DNA from: Nonomuraea longispora
Lineage (GTDB): Bacteria > Actinomycetota > Actinomycetes > Streptosporangiales > Streptosporangiaceae
Direction: 5' to 3'
NCBI RefSeq assembly: GCF_004348345.1
Contig: NZ_SMJZ01000028.1
Span: forward strand, 1-53,887
DNA length: 53,887 nucleotides
The position numbers were made by a program, and so were the translations under genes. The notes beneath the pieces were generated by a model. That model worked only from the letters and a program-made list of their open reading frames with translations, was not told where the DNA came from and did not search any database. Shown here in pieces: positions 24,830 through 32,843 of the stretch. Each line of letters starts with the position of its first letter. Within the stretch, counting starts at the first letter, position 1.

Positions 24830-25831
24830 CTACAGGTCGTAGAGCTCGGTTGGCTCGGTGGGATGCCGGGCGGGATCGTCCGCCACGGCGGCGGCGAAGC
24901 GGGAGGCCAGCGCGGCGGTCGCCGCCCGCAGCTCCGGTCCGCCCTCGACGCGGAAGGCGAGCGGTACGCAGGCCAGCCACTCCTGTGCGTACATCGTGGG
25001 GTTGCTGGTGCTCCCGGTGAGCACGCACCCTTCGCCCAGCGGTTCGAGGCGTCCCATGGGAGGCCGGATCCAGGGCGCCACCTCGGCGGGCGGGGCGTCG
25101 AACACCACCCGCGTGGGGAACTTCCATCCCGTGCCCAGGTTCTCCTCCAGCGCCGCGACCGGGTCGAGGTCGCCGGGCGGCTCGAACGTGTACGCGGTCC
25201 GCCGCAGCCCGCGGATCCGGTCGACCCGGTAGGTACGGATCGCGCCCGCGTGGTGGGAATGGCACAGCAGGTACCAGCGCCCGTGGCGGACGACGACCGC
25301 CCAGGGATCGACGTCGGCCTCCCACTCGTTGCCGGACTCGCTCCGGTAGGCGACCACGAGGCGGCGCCGGTCCGCGACGGCGGCGACGAGCGCGCTGGTG
25401 GTGGCCGGGTCAGGCCGGGCGGAGCGCGGGTCGGGCGCGGCCGACGCGTGTTCGCGCAGCGCCGCCGCCTGCCTGCCGACGCTCTCGGGAAGAGCGCGGA
25501 TGACCTTGCTCAGGGCGGCGCCGACGAGGTCGTCGGCGTCGGCGGCGGCCGGCTGGCCGTCGAGCACCGCCATGACGAGGCCGAGGGCCTCGGGCTCGGT
25601 GAAGGCCACGGGCGGCAGCCTGGTGCCGCGCCCGAGCCGGTAGCCGCCGTAGGGGCCCCTGGCCGACTCGACGGGGATGCCCGCCTCCCGCAGGATGCCG
25701 ATGTACCGGCGTGCGGCCCGCTCCGTGACGCCCAGGCGGGCGGCGAGCTCGCCGGCGGTCACGCCGGGGCGGGCCTGGAGGGTCTCCAGGGCGCGCAGGG
25801 CCCGTGCGGTGGGGCTGAGGTCGGCCGGCAT
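24830..25831 (-). CDS. YafY/DeoR-type regulator with WYL domain
   Basis: 333 residues. N-terminal HTH_11 winged helix: TARALRALETLQARPGVTAGELAARLGVTERAARRYIGILREAGIPVESARGPYGGYRL in consecutive segments (about 6-68). The middle is a WYL domain with VAYRSESGNEWEADVDPWAVVVRHGRWYLLCHSH, where the WYL triad appears as W-Y-L within GRWYLLC, and the C-terminal WCX region ends in ELYDL. WYL domains sense nucleic-acid or nucleotide ligands in several bacterial regulators. It is divergent from the pentapeptide/DinB gene with 71 bases between, which contain a repeated GGAACCGG that may be its operator. Confidence 0.9.
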   Translation of the reverse strand: MPADLSPTARALRALETLQARPGVTAGELAARLGVTERAARRYIGILREAGIPVESARGPYGGYRLGRGTRLPPVAFTEPEALGLVMAVLDGQPAAADADDLVGAALSKVIRALPESVGRQAAALREHASAAPDPRSARPDPATTSALVAAVADRRRLVVAYRSESGNEWEADVDPWAVVVRHGRWYLLCHSHHAGAIRTYRVDRIRGLRRTAYTFEPPGDLDPVAALEENLGTGWKFPTRVVFDAPPAEVAPWIRPPMGRLEPLGEGCVLTGSTSNPTMYAQEWLACVPLAFRVEGGPELRAATAALASRFAAAVADDPARHPTEPTELYDL

Positions 25832-25856
25832 ACGAGCAGACTAAGTGGTCGTGGCG

Positions 25857-25885
25857 GGAACCGGAAGTAAATCATCCGGAACCGG
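25857..25885. promoter_or_regulatory. Direct repeat GGAACCGG, 21-bp spacing, candidate WYL-regulator site
   Basis: GGAACCGG occurs at 25857-25864 and 25878-25885, exactly two helical turns apart, in the short divergent region between the WYL regulator and the DinB gene. The intervening CCGGA-N9-TCCGG also forms an inverted repeat. Its regulatory role is inferred. Confidence 0.4.
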
Positions 25886-25902
25886 TCCTATCGTCTGGTC
25901 GC

Positions 25903-26703
25903 ATGACGGAGTTCCACGAGCAGAACCTCAGCGGCGCACGCTTCGAACGCGTGAAGCTCCGCGACGCCACCTTCGCCGACGTGTCACTCAACGGCGCCCG
26001 CCTGCGGGCTGTCGACTTCAGGCAGGCCGACATCCGCGACGTCATGTTCAACGGCAGCCGGCTGCGCGGCGTCGAGCTGGTCGACGTCGAGATCACCGGC
26101 GAGTTGCGCAACGTCGTCGTGAACGGCGTCGACATCGCCCCGCTCGTCGAGGCCGAACTGGACCGCCGCTTGCCCGAGCGGGCGAAGATGCGTCCAGAGG
26201 ACGTCGACGGGTTCCGGGAGGCGTGGGCGGTTCTGGAGCGGCTGTGGGAGGGCACGGTCGCGCGTGCGCGGACGTTCCCGGAAGCGGCGCTCCACCGCGG
26301 CGTCGACGAGGAGTGGTCCTTCATCCAGACGCTGCGGCATCTCAACTTCGCCAGTGCCGCCTGGGTGGGCCGGATGGTCCTCGGTGATCCCTCGCCGTGG
26401 CACCCGCTGGACCTGCCGTGGGACGACGCCCCCGGGTGGGACGGCATCCCGTGGGACCGCGAGGCGCGGCCCTGCCTCGACGAGGTGCTCGCGGTCCGGC
26501 GCGAACGCCAGGCGATGGTCCGCGGCGTCATGGAGACGCTCACGGACGAGCGGCTCAAGTCGAAGGTGACGCGTACGGAGCCCGGCTGGCCCCAGGAGGA
26601 GAACTTCCCGCTCAAGGGCTGTCTGGCCATCGTCCTCAACGAGGAATGGGAGCACCGGCTCTACAGCGAACGTGATCTGACCGCACTGCAGAAAGAGGTC
26701 TGA
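25903..26703 (+). CDS. Pentapeptide-repeat/DinB-fold fusion protein
   Basis: 266 residues. Residues 5-60 carry pentapeptide-like repeats of the A(D/N)LxX type (NLSGARFERVKLRDATFADVSLNGARLRAVDFRQADIRD in consecutive pieces). The rest, from about 95, is a DinB_2 four-helix domain: SFIQTLRHLNFASAAWVGRMVLG, and NEEWEHRLYSERDLTAL with histidines in positions that bind metal in DinB/YfiT proteins (H in LRHLNF and EWEHRLY). DinB-fold proteins include thiol transferases (bacillithiol/mycothiol dependent) and metal hydrolases, so a mycothiol-linked detoxification role is possible but unproven. It is followed two bases later by an alpha/beta hydrolase gene. Confidence 0.85.
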   Translation: MTEFHEQNLSGARFERVKLRDATFADVSLNGARLRAVDFRQADIRDVMFNGSRLRGVELVDVEITGELRNVVVNGVDIAPLVEAELDRRLPERAKMRPEDVDGFREAWAVLERLWEGTVARARTFPEAALHRGVDEEWSFIQTLRHLNFASAAWVGRMVLGDPSPWHPLDLPWDDAPGWDGIPWDREARPCLDEVLAVRRERQAMVRGVMETLTDERLKSKVTRTEPGWPQEENFPLKGCLAIVLNEEWEHRLYSERDLTALQKEV

Positions 26704-26705
26704 CC

Positions 26706-27380
26706 ATGGACATCGTGCTCATCGGCGGCCTGTGGCTCGACGGATCGGCGTGGGACGAGGTCATGCCCGAGCTCAGGGCGCTCGGCCACCGTCCCGTGCC
26801 GGTCACCCTCCCGGGCCAGGGCGACGGATCCGTGTCGGCCACGCTCGACGACCAGGTGGCGACCGTGCTCGCGGCCGTGGACGCGGCGCCGGGCAGGCCC
26901 CTGGTGGTGGGGCACTCCGCCGCCTCCACCCTGGCGTGGCTGGCCGCCGACGCGCGGCCGGAGCGGGTCGCCAAGGTGGCGCTCGTCGGCGGTTTCCCTG
27001 CCGCCGACGGCGACCGCTACGCCGACTTCTTCGAGGTGAAGGGCGGCGTCATGCCCTTCCCCGGCTGGGGTCCGTTCGAGGGGCCTGACTCCGCCGACCT
27101 CGACGAGGAGGCCAGGCTGCGCTTCGAGGCCGCCGCGATCCCCGTCCCCGAGGGGGTGGCCAAGGGGCTGGTACGCCTGACGGACGAACGACGCTACGAC
27201 GTGCCTGTCGTCCTCGTGTGCCCCGAATACACCCCCGCCCAGGCGCGGGAGTGGCTGGACGCCGGCGACCTCCCCGAGCTGGCCAGGGCCAGGCACGTCG
27301 ACCTGGTCGACATCGACTCGGGCCACTGGCCCATGATCACCAGGCCGGCCGAACTCGCCCGGCTGCTCGCCGCGGTCTGA
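26706..27380 (+). CDS. Alpha/beta-hydrolase fold protein
   Basis: 224 residues. The nucleophile elbow is VVGHSAAS (Ser in GHSAAS), the acid is probably the Asp near VVLVCPEYTPAQ, and the catalytic histidine is in DSGHWPMITRPAELARLL. The N-terminus (VLIGGLWLDGSAWDEVMPELRALGHRPVPVTLPGQG) is the typical start of small soluble hydrolases of the EstC/haloperoxidase type. The start lies two bases after the DinB gene stop, so both form one unit with the WYL regulator facing them. The substrate is unknown. Confidence 0.87.
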   Translation: MDIVLIGGLWLDGSAWDEVMPELRALGHRPVPVTLPGQGDGSVSATLDDQVATVLAAVDAAPGRPLVVGHSAASTLAWLAADARPERVAKVALVGGFPAADGDRYADFFEVKGGVMPFPGWGPFEGPDSADLDEEARLRFEAAAIPVPEGVAKGLVRLTDERRYDVPVVLVCPEYTPAQAREWLDAGDLPELARARHVDLVDIDSGHWPMITRPAELARLLAAV

Positions 27381-27471
27381 TCAACCTCGTTTCCACATGG
27401 TTCGAAAACTGCGTAACCTCCGTGTTTAACTAAGTTCAAATCATGGAGGTGCACGCGCACGGCACAGGGGC

Positions 27472-27722
27472 GTGACCGAGCGCGACCCCGTGCCGATCCC
27501 GCACGACGAGGCGAGGGCGCGGGCGCTCGCGGTCGGGACCAAGCCGGAGATCCGCCGGGCGTCGCAGGCCGACATGCCCCCGGACCATCCGCCGGCCGCC
27601 CTCGGCCTGCTGCCGAACGAGGAGTACATCATCACCGAGGGTGGGCTGAAGGGGCAGCGTGGCTTCTTCACCCGCGACGGGAGCGGCGCGGTCACGGGCA
27701 GGAGCTCCGATAGCCTCACGTC
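27472..27722 (+). pseudogene. Gene remnant with intact-looking protein segment, possibly the 3' part of a serine-hydrolase-like gene
   Basis: The frame from 27472 gives a protein-like sequence (AVGTKPEIRRASQADMPPDH, LGLLPNEEYIITEGGLKGQR, GFFTRDGSGAVTGRSS). It then runs into the coding region of the downstream TetR gene in the wrong frame and loses sense. GFFTRDxxGxVTG resembles the closing strands of soluble serine-hydrolase/DUF3471-like proteins, but I cannot assign it firmly. The real end appears to have been lost at about 27705-27722, at the junction with the TetR gene. The preceding 27381-27471 holds an AT-richer promoter-like stretch and nothing else. Confidence 0.4.
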
Positions 27723-28100
27723 ATGCCGCGTGACACCCTCACCAAGGAGCAGATCGTCCGGGCGGCCATCGAGGTGCTGGACGCCGAGGGCGTGCACGGG
27801 CTGAACATGCGGCGGCTCGGAGCCCAGCTGGGCTGTGCCGCCACGGCGGTGTACCACCACGTGCGGAGCAAGGACAAGCTGGTGGTGCTCGCCGCCGACC
27901 ACGTCTTCGGCGAGATCGCCCTGCGCGCCCGCGCCGGAGCCGCCATGGACGCCGCCACGACGCAACCGGCCGACGCCGCGTTCCACTTCGGCCTGCACGC
28001 GCTCCTCGACGGCCTGCAGGCCCGGCTCGCACCCGGTTCGACCAGTGACCACGCGCTCGCGTCCGGACATCCGGGCGCCACGAAGGGAGACACCGCATGA
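27723..28100 (+). CDS. Internally shortened TetR-family regulator
   Basis: 125 residues against the usual 190-220. Residues 6-60 are a complete TetR helix-turn-helix (LTKEQIVRAAIEVLDAEGVH, MRRLGAQLGCAATAVYHHVRSKDKLVVLAADHVF). After EIALRARAG the long ligand-binding domain is missing and the sequence jumps to FHFGLHALLDGLQARL, which normally closes TetR_C domains. About 80-90 residues thus seem deleted in frame. It may bind DNA without a ligand pocket or be a decaying gene. Its stop overlaps the dehydratase start by ATGA (28097-28100). Confidence 0.7.
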   Translation: MPRDTLTKEQIVRAAIEVLDAEGVHGLNMRRLGAQLGCAATAVYHHVRSKDKLVVLAADHVFGEIALRARAGAAMDAATTQPADAAFHFGLHALLDGLQARLAPGSTSDHALASGHPGATKGDTA

Positions 28101-29065
28101 CGTCCGTTCCCCCGGTCACCCTGGACGACGTCCGCGACGCCGCGGCGCGGCTCGACGGGGTCGTGCACCGTACTCCCGTGCTGCGCTCCCGCACGCTGGA
28201 CGAGCTGGTGGGCGCCGAGGTGCTGCTGAAGTGCGAGAACTTCCAGCGGGTCGGGGCGTTCAAGTTCCGCGGCGCCTACAACGCCGTCTCGCGGCTGCCG
28301 CGCGGGCAACTGGCCAAGGGCGTCGCGGCCTACTCGTCGGGCAACCACGCACAGGCCGTCGCCCTGGCGGCCCGGGTGCTCGGCACCAACGCCGTGATCC
28401 TCATGCCCGAGGACGCTCCGCGCTCGAAGCTGGAGGCGACCGCCGGCTACGGCGCCGAAGTCGTCACGTACGACCGTTACACCGGTGACCGCGCGGCGCT
28501 CACCGAGGAGCTGGCCGCCGAGCGGGGGCTCGCGCTCATCCCGCCCTACGACCATCCGCATGTGATCGCCGGGCAGGGCACGGCGGCGCTCGAACTGCTG
28601 CAGGAAGCGGGGAGGCTCGACCTGCTGCTGGCACCGGTCGGCGGTGGCGGGCTGATCGCGGGTTGCGCGACCGCCGTCAAGGGCCTGGACCCCGCCATGC
28701 GCGTGGTCGGTGTCGAGCCGGAGGCGGGCGACGACACCAGGCGTTCGCTGGAGGCGGGGCGGCGCGTCGTCATCGACGTGCCGCGTACCATCGCCGACGG
28801 CCAGGCCGTGGCCACGCCGGGCGAGCTGACGTTCGCGATCAATCAACGGCTGGTCGAGGCCGTGGCGCTGGTCACCGACGACGAGATCCGCGAGGCGATG
28901 CGGTTCGCGTTCGAACGCCTGAAGATCGTCGTAGAGCCGAGCGGCGCCGCCGGTCTGGCGGCGCTGCTGGCGGGGCGCGTGGAGCGCTTGCCCGGTCGTG
29001 TCGGCGTCGTCGTCTCGGGCGGCAACGTCAGCGCCCGGCGCTTCGCCGAGCTGTGCGTGGGCTGA
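28097..29065 (+). CDS. PLP-dependent threonine/serine dehydratase or serine racemase-like enzyme
   Basis: 322 residues, fold type II PLP enzyme. The PLP lysine is in VGAFKFRGAYNAV, the substrate-binding loop is YSSGNHAQAVA, the phosphate-binding tetraglycine is APVGGGGLIAGC, and the PLP-nitrogen contact region is VVVSGGNVS. The absence of a C-terminal ACT domain and the length of ~320 match catabolic threonine dehydratases, serine racemases and threo-3-hydroxyaspartate ammonia-lyases; sequence alone does not separate these. It would deaminate L-Thr or L-Ser to a 2-oxo acid and ammonia. It is translationally coupled to the shortened TetR gene. Confidence 0.9.
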   Translation: MTSVPPVTLDDVRDAAARLDGVVHRTPVLRSRTLDELVGAEVLLKCENFQRVGAFKFRGAYNAVSRLPRGQLAKGVAAYSSGNHAQAVALAARVLGTNAVILMPEDAPRSKLEATAGYGAEVVTYDRYTGDRAALTEELAAERGLALIPPYDHPHVIAGQGTAALELLQEAGRLDLLLAPVGGGGLIAGCATAVKGLDPAMRVVGVEPEAGDDTRRSLEAGRRVVIDVPRTIADGQAVATPGELTFAINQRLVEAVALVTDDEIREAMRFAFERLKIVVEPSGAAGLAALLAGRVERLPGRVGVVVSGGNVSARRFAELCVG

Positions 29066-29104
29066 CCCGGACGTACGGACGCGACGCCGGCGCGCGGCGG
29101 CGGC

Positions 29105-31909
29105 TCAGAGCTGGTTCCTGATGGGCAGCGGCACGTCGGGTACGGGTTGCGCGAGCAACTGGAGCACCTCCTCCGCCGCGAGGAGGTTGGCGTCCCGCAG
29201 GAGGTTCAGCGAACGCCGCCACGACTCCCGCGCGTCGTCGTGCCGGCCGAGGTCGTACAGCGTCTGGCCGAGCCACCAGGAGGACACCGCCTCCCCGAGG
29301 TACTGGCCGGTCTCGTGCTGGATGCGAATGGCCTCCCGGTAGTGACCGGCGGCCTCGGTGAGCCGGCCCGCCGCCCGGCAGGCGTCGGCGAAGGTGTCGT
29401 GACCTATCCCTTCTCCCGACGGGATCCCCAGCTCGCTCCAGAGGTCGAGGATCCGGCGGCCCTCCTCGATCGCCTCCTCGAACCTCCCCTGCCGGTAGAA
29501 GACGTGGACGCGGTTGTTGCGCACGGCCGCCTCGTGGGCCCGGCGACCGCTCGCCCGGGTCATGGCGAGGCCGTTGTCCAGGGCGTCCAGCGCGTCGTCG
29601 TACTGCTGGAGCATGGTGTACGTGATGCCGAGGTCGTTGTACGAGCCGGCCTTGCGACCGAACTGTCCCGTGCGATCCCAGCAGGCGAGGGATTCCTTGA
29701 GGTGATGGACGGAGGCCGCGAAGTGGCCCTGCTCCTGGAAGACGGCCCCGATCGCCGTGTGCCCCATGGCCAGGCCCACCTCGTCGCCGCTCCGCTCGGC
29801 GATGTCCAGCGTCTTCTCCAGCAGTCCGGGGAGTTCCGTGAGCCACCCCTTGCGCCAGAAGAGCCAGTAGATGGCTTGCGCGAGACCGATCGCAGTGCCG
29901 GCGGCACTGGTGTCGGCGGCCCGGTGGGCGGCGGCGAGGAGGTTGTCCCGCTCACTTTCGGCCCACGCGTTCGCCGCCTCGACGGTGGGCAGGTCGGCGC
30001 CGGGCCTGTCGGCCGGGTACGAGTTCGTCGGCGCGTCCGTGCCGGGATCGATCAGCAGGTTCGCGGCCTGGGCGGTGGCCAGGTAGTGCTGGAGCGTGCG
30101 GTGGACCGCGGCGGCGCGTTCGGAAACGGGGATGTCCACGGCGGCCTGCTCGCGGGCGTAGAGGCGGACCAGGTCGTGCACCCGGCAGCCGCCGTGCTGT
30201 GCGGGTTCGAGGATGCGGGCGTCGAGCAGCCGGTCCAGCGCGGCTTCGGCTCTGAGCACCGGCCAGCCGACCAGGGCGGCGGTGGCGCCCGGGGTCAACG
30301 TGGGAAGGTCGAGGAGCCCCAGGAAGGTGAACAGGTGGGCGGCGTCGTGGCCGGTGGGCTCTTCGCGCAGGTGGTGATGGCTGACGGCGATGGAGGCGCG
30401 GACGGCCAGGTCGGCGTGTTCGAGGGCGTCCAGGCGGCGGGCGGCGTCGGTGAGGCGGTCCGCGAGGTAGGACAACGTCCAGTCGGGGCGTGCGGCCAGG
30501 CGTGCCGCCGCGATGCGGACGGCCAGGGGGAGGCCGTCGCACAACCGTACGATCTGCTCTGCTGCCTGCGGCTCGGCCTGGACGCGGCCGGGGTCGGCGA
30601 TGCGGGCGAGCAGGGCGACGGCGTCGGCGTGGTCGAGACCCGTCAGGTGGAGATGGTGCGCGTTGTCCAGCGAGACCATGGCCTGCCGGCTGGTGACGAT
30701 GACCGCGCAGGCGTCACCGGAGGGGATGAGCGGGCGCACCTGGTGGGCGTGGCGGGCGTTGTCGAGGATGATCAGCAGGTTGCGGTTGGACGTGAGGCTG
30801 CGGTAGCGGGCCGCGGCCTCCTCCAGCTCGGGCGGCACGGCCGAGCCGTCGAGCCCCAGCGCGCGCAGTAAGTGGCCGAGCGCCTCGATGGGCTGCAGCG
30901 GCGGGCGCCCGGCAGCGGCGCCGTTGAGGTCGACGTACAGCACACCGTCGGTGAAGCGGTGGGCCATGGCGTGGGCGGCGTGGACGGCCAGGGCCGACTT
31001 GCCGATGCCTCCCGCTCCGTCGATCGCGGCGATGGCCGGCACACCGGGCGCGGCGTCGGCGATCGCCTTGTCGAGCCAGGCGACCTCGGTGGCACGGGCC
31101 GTGAAGACCTGCGTGTCGGACGGCAGCTCGGCCAGCACGCCAGGCGGGCCGGACCCCTGGGAGGCCAGGTCGAGCGCCGGGTCCCCGGTGAGTACCGCGC
31201 GCTGGAGCCGGCGCAGCTTGGCTCCCGGCTCGACGCCCAGCTCGTCGACCGTGACGCGCCGGCCCTCCTGGTAGGCCGCGAGCGCGTCGGACGGTCGGGA
31301 ATCCCGGTAGAGCGCCAGCATCAGCTGGGCGCGCGGGCGCTCCCGCAGCGGATGCCGCCTGACGTGCGCGGCGAGCTCGGCCGCCACCGCATGGTGGTCG
31401 CCGGCGGCCAGGCGCAGGTCGACGTGGTCCTCCTCAGCCGTCAGGCGCTCCTCCCGGAGACGGGCGGCCTCGATCTGCGCCCAGGTGGCCGTCATGTCGG
31501 CCAGCGCGTCGCCCCGCCACAGCGCGAGTGCCTGCCGGAACAGCTTGCTCGCCGTCGCGCCGTCATGCCGCGCCCCGGCGTCCCGCGCCTGTCGGACCAG
31601 ACGCGTGAACCGGTGGGCGTCGACGTGCTCCGGCGCGAGGTTCAGCCGGTAGCCGCCGGGGACGGTCTCGATGATGTCGTCGGACAGCAGCTCACGCAGC
31701 TTCGACACCACGATGTGCAGCTGTTTGCCGGCGGTGGACGCCGTGCTCTCGGCCCAGACGTCGGCGAGGAGTCGTTCGGAGGAGACCGGTTGCCCGGCGT
31801 TCAAGGCCAGCCGGGCGAGGAGGCCGACCCGGCGTTCGCCGGCCAGCTTCAGCGACCCGCCATCCAAGGTGACCTCGAACGGCCCAAGAACCTTGATCTC
31901 CAGCGTCAT
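29105..31909 (-). CDS. AfsR/SARP-type regulator (OmpR-HTH, BTAD, NB-ARC, TPR)
   Basis: 934 residues in the AfsR layout. An N-terminal OmpR-like winged helix (about 5-95, LGPFEVTLDGGSLKLAGERRVGLL) precedes a BTAD domain (about 97-243, DAHRFTRLVRQARDAGARHD). NB-ARC ATPase follows, with P-loop GAGGIGKSA at 298-306, Walker-B-like LLIILDNA near 373, and GLPLAVRIAAARLA. A C-terminal TPR array lies at about 690-920 (GSYNDLGITYTMLQQYDDAL, EAAGHYREAIRIQHETGQYL). Such proteins activate secondary-metabolism or developmental genes, with NB-ARC/TPR as signal input. No biosynthetic cluster adjoins, so it may act globally or at a distance. It is divergent from the PPOX flavoprotein (188-base promoter region, nothing else seen). 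Confidence 0.93.
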   Translation of the reverse strand: MTLEIKVLGPFEVTLDGGSLKLAGERRVGLLARLALNAGQPVSSERLLADVWAESTASTAGKQLHIVVSKLRELLSDDIIETVPGGYRLNLAPEHVDAHRFTRLVRQARDAGARHDGATASKLFRQALALWRGDALADMTATWAQIEAARLREERLTAEEDHVDLRLAAGDHHAVAAELAAHVRRHPLRERPRAQLMLALYRDSRPSDALAAYQEGRRVTVDELGVEPGAKLRRLQRAVLTGDPALDLASQGSGPPGVLAELPSDTQVFTARATEVAWLDKAIADAAPGVPAIAAIDGAGGIGKSALAVHAAHAMAHRFTDGVLYVDLNGAAAGRPPLQPIEALGHLLRALGLDGSAVPPELEEAAARYRSLTSNRNLLIILDNARHAHQVRPLIPSGDACAVIVTSRQAMVSLDNAHHLHLTGLDHADAVALLARIADPGRVQAEPQAAEQIVRLCDGLPLAVRIAAARLAARPDWTLSYLADRLTDAARRLDALEHADLAVRASIAVSHHHLREEPTGHDAAHLFTFLGLLDLPTLTPGATAALVGWPVLRAEAALDRLLDARILEPAQHGGCRVHDLVRLYAREQAAVDIPVSERAAAVHRTLQHYLATAQAANLLIDPGTDAPTNSYPADRPGADLPTVEAANAWAESERDNLLAAAHRAADTSAAGTAIGLAQAIYWLFWRKGWLTELPGLLEKTLDIAERSGDEVGLAMGHTAIGAVFQEQGHFAASVHHLKESLACWDRTGQFGRKAGSYNDLGITYTMLQQYDDALDALDNGLAMTRASGRRAHEAAVRNNRVHVFYRQGRFEEAIEEGRRILDLWSELGIPSGEGIGHDTFADACRAAGRLTEAAGHYREAIRIQHETGQYLGEAVSSWWLGQTLYDLGRHDDARESWRRSLNLLRDANLLAAEEVLQLLAQPVPDVPLPIRNQL

Positions 31910-32097
31910 AGTGCTCCCGTCTCTCGCTCGGTGAGGCCATTATCGGCAGTCCATGCCAGCGGTACGCCTGATGCCGGCTTGCAACCCGCTGTCAGGAACC
32001 GCATCCCGGCCGGCCGACCCGTGCCCCACGCCTCCGGGCGGTACCCGTGGCATGGGCCGATCTCGACACCCCGGTCGGTGAGGCTTACCTTGTTCTG

Positions 32098-32730
32098 ATG
32101 GTGAATCCTTCTGATATCCGTACGGTGACGACCGAGGCCGAACTCCGGGAGATCGTGAAGGAACCATCCCGATCCATCTGGGAAAAGGACATCGCGCGCA
32201 TCGACGAGCACGCGCGCACGATCATCGCCCACTCGCCGTTCGTGCTGCTGTCGACCGCCAACGCCGACGGGATCTGCGACGTCTCACCCCGGGGAGACCC
32301 CGCCGGGTCGGTGCTGGTGCTCGACGACCACCGGCTGGTGCTCGCCGACCGGCCAGGCAACCACCGGGTCGACAGCTTCCGCAACGTGCTGGAGAACCCC
32401 CACGTCGGGCTGCTGTTCATCGTTCCGGGCATGAACGAGACCCTGCGCGTGAACGGCCGCGCGACACTCGTGTCGGACGCCCCCTTCCTCGACGACCTCG
32501 TGGTACGGGGCAAGCGGCCGCGGCTGGCGCTCCTCGTCGACGTCGAGGAGCTCTACATGCACTGCGCGAAGGCGTTCCTGCGCTCGTCGTTGTGGGACAC
32601 CACGACGTGGCCCGACCGCGGGAGCCTGCCCACGCTGGGGCGGATCGCCAAGGACCACATGGGCCTGAAGGTTGCCGCGGAGGAGATCGACGCCGGGCTC
32701 GCCCTGGACGCCAAGACGAACCAGTACTGA
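32098..32730 (+). CDS. PPOX-type FMN/F420-binding flavoprotein (MSMEG_1061-like)
   Basis: 210 residues. The split-barrel pyridoxamine-phosphate-oxidase fold is indicated by SPFVLLSTANADGICDVSPRGDPAGSVLVLDDHRLVLADRPGNHRVDSFRNVLENPHVGLLFIVPG in successive segments, and by ETLRVNGRATLVSD. DVEELYMHCAKAFLRSSLWD is the C-terminal signature of the MSMEG_1061 group of predicted flavin-dependent enzymes. It probably reduces or oxidises a small molecule with FMN. ATG 32098 gives the usual N-terminus (TVTTEAELREIV); an earlier ATG at 32047 would add 17 residues. It is a single gene, convergent with a PucR-type regulator. Confidence 0.87.
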   Translation: MVNPSDIRTVTTEAELREIVKEPSRSIWEKDIARIDEHARTIIAHSPFVLLSTANADGICDVSPRGDPAGSVLVLDDHRLVLADRPGNHRVDSFRNVLENPHVGLLFIVPGMNETLRVNGRATLVSDAPFLDDLVVRGKRPRLALLVDVEELYMHCAKAFLRSSLWDTTTWPDRGSLPTLGRIAKDHMGLKVAAEEIDAGLALDAKTNQY

Positions 32731-32790
32731 CCCGCCGCGCCCACCCGCCACCGGAGGCCGGCCAGGACGCCCAGCCGGGTAACCGGTACG

Positions 32791-32828
32791 GCACTTCGCG
32801 CCCGCTCTTGGACCGCAGCCCGAAGTGC
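32791..32828. terminator. Inverted repeat between convergent genes
   Basis: GCACTTCG (32791-32798) and CGAAGTGC (32821-32828) form a perfect 8-bp stem with a 22-base loop in the 113-base gap between the flavoprotein and the PucR-type gene. It is a probable shared terminator. Confidence 0.45.
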
Positions 32829-32843
32829 GCCACGAAGAACAGG

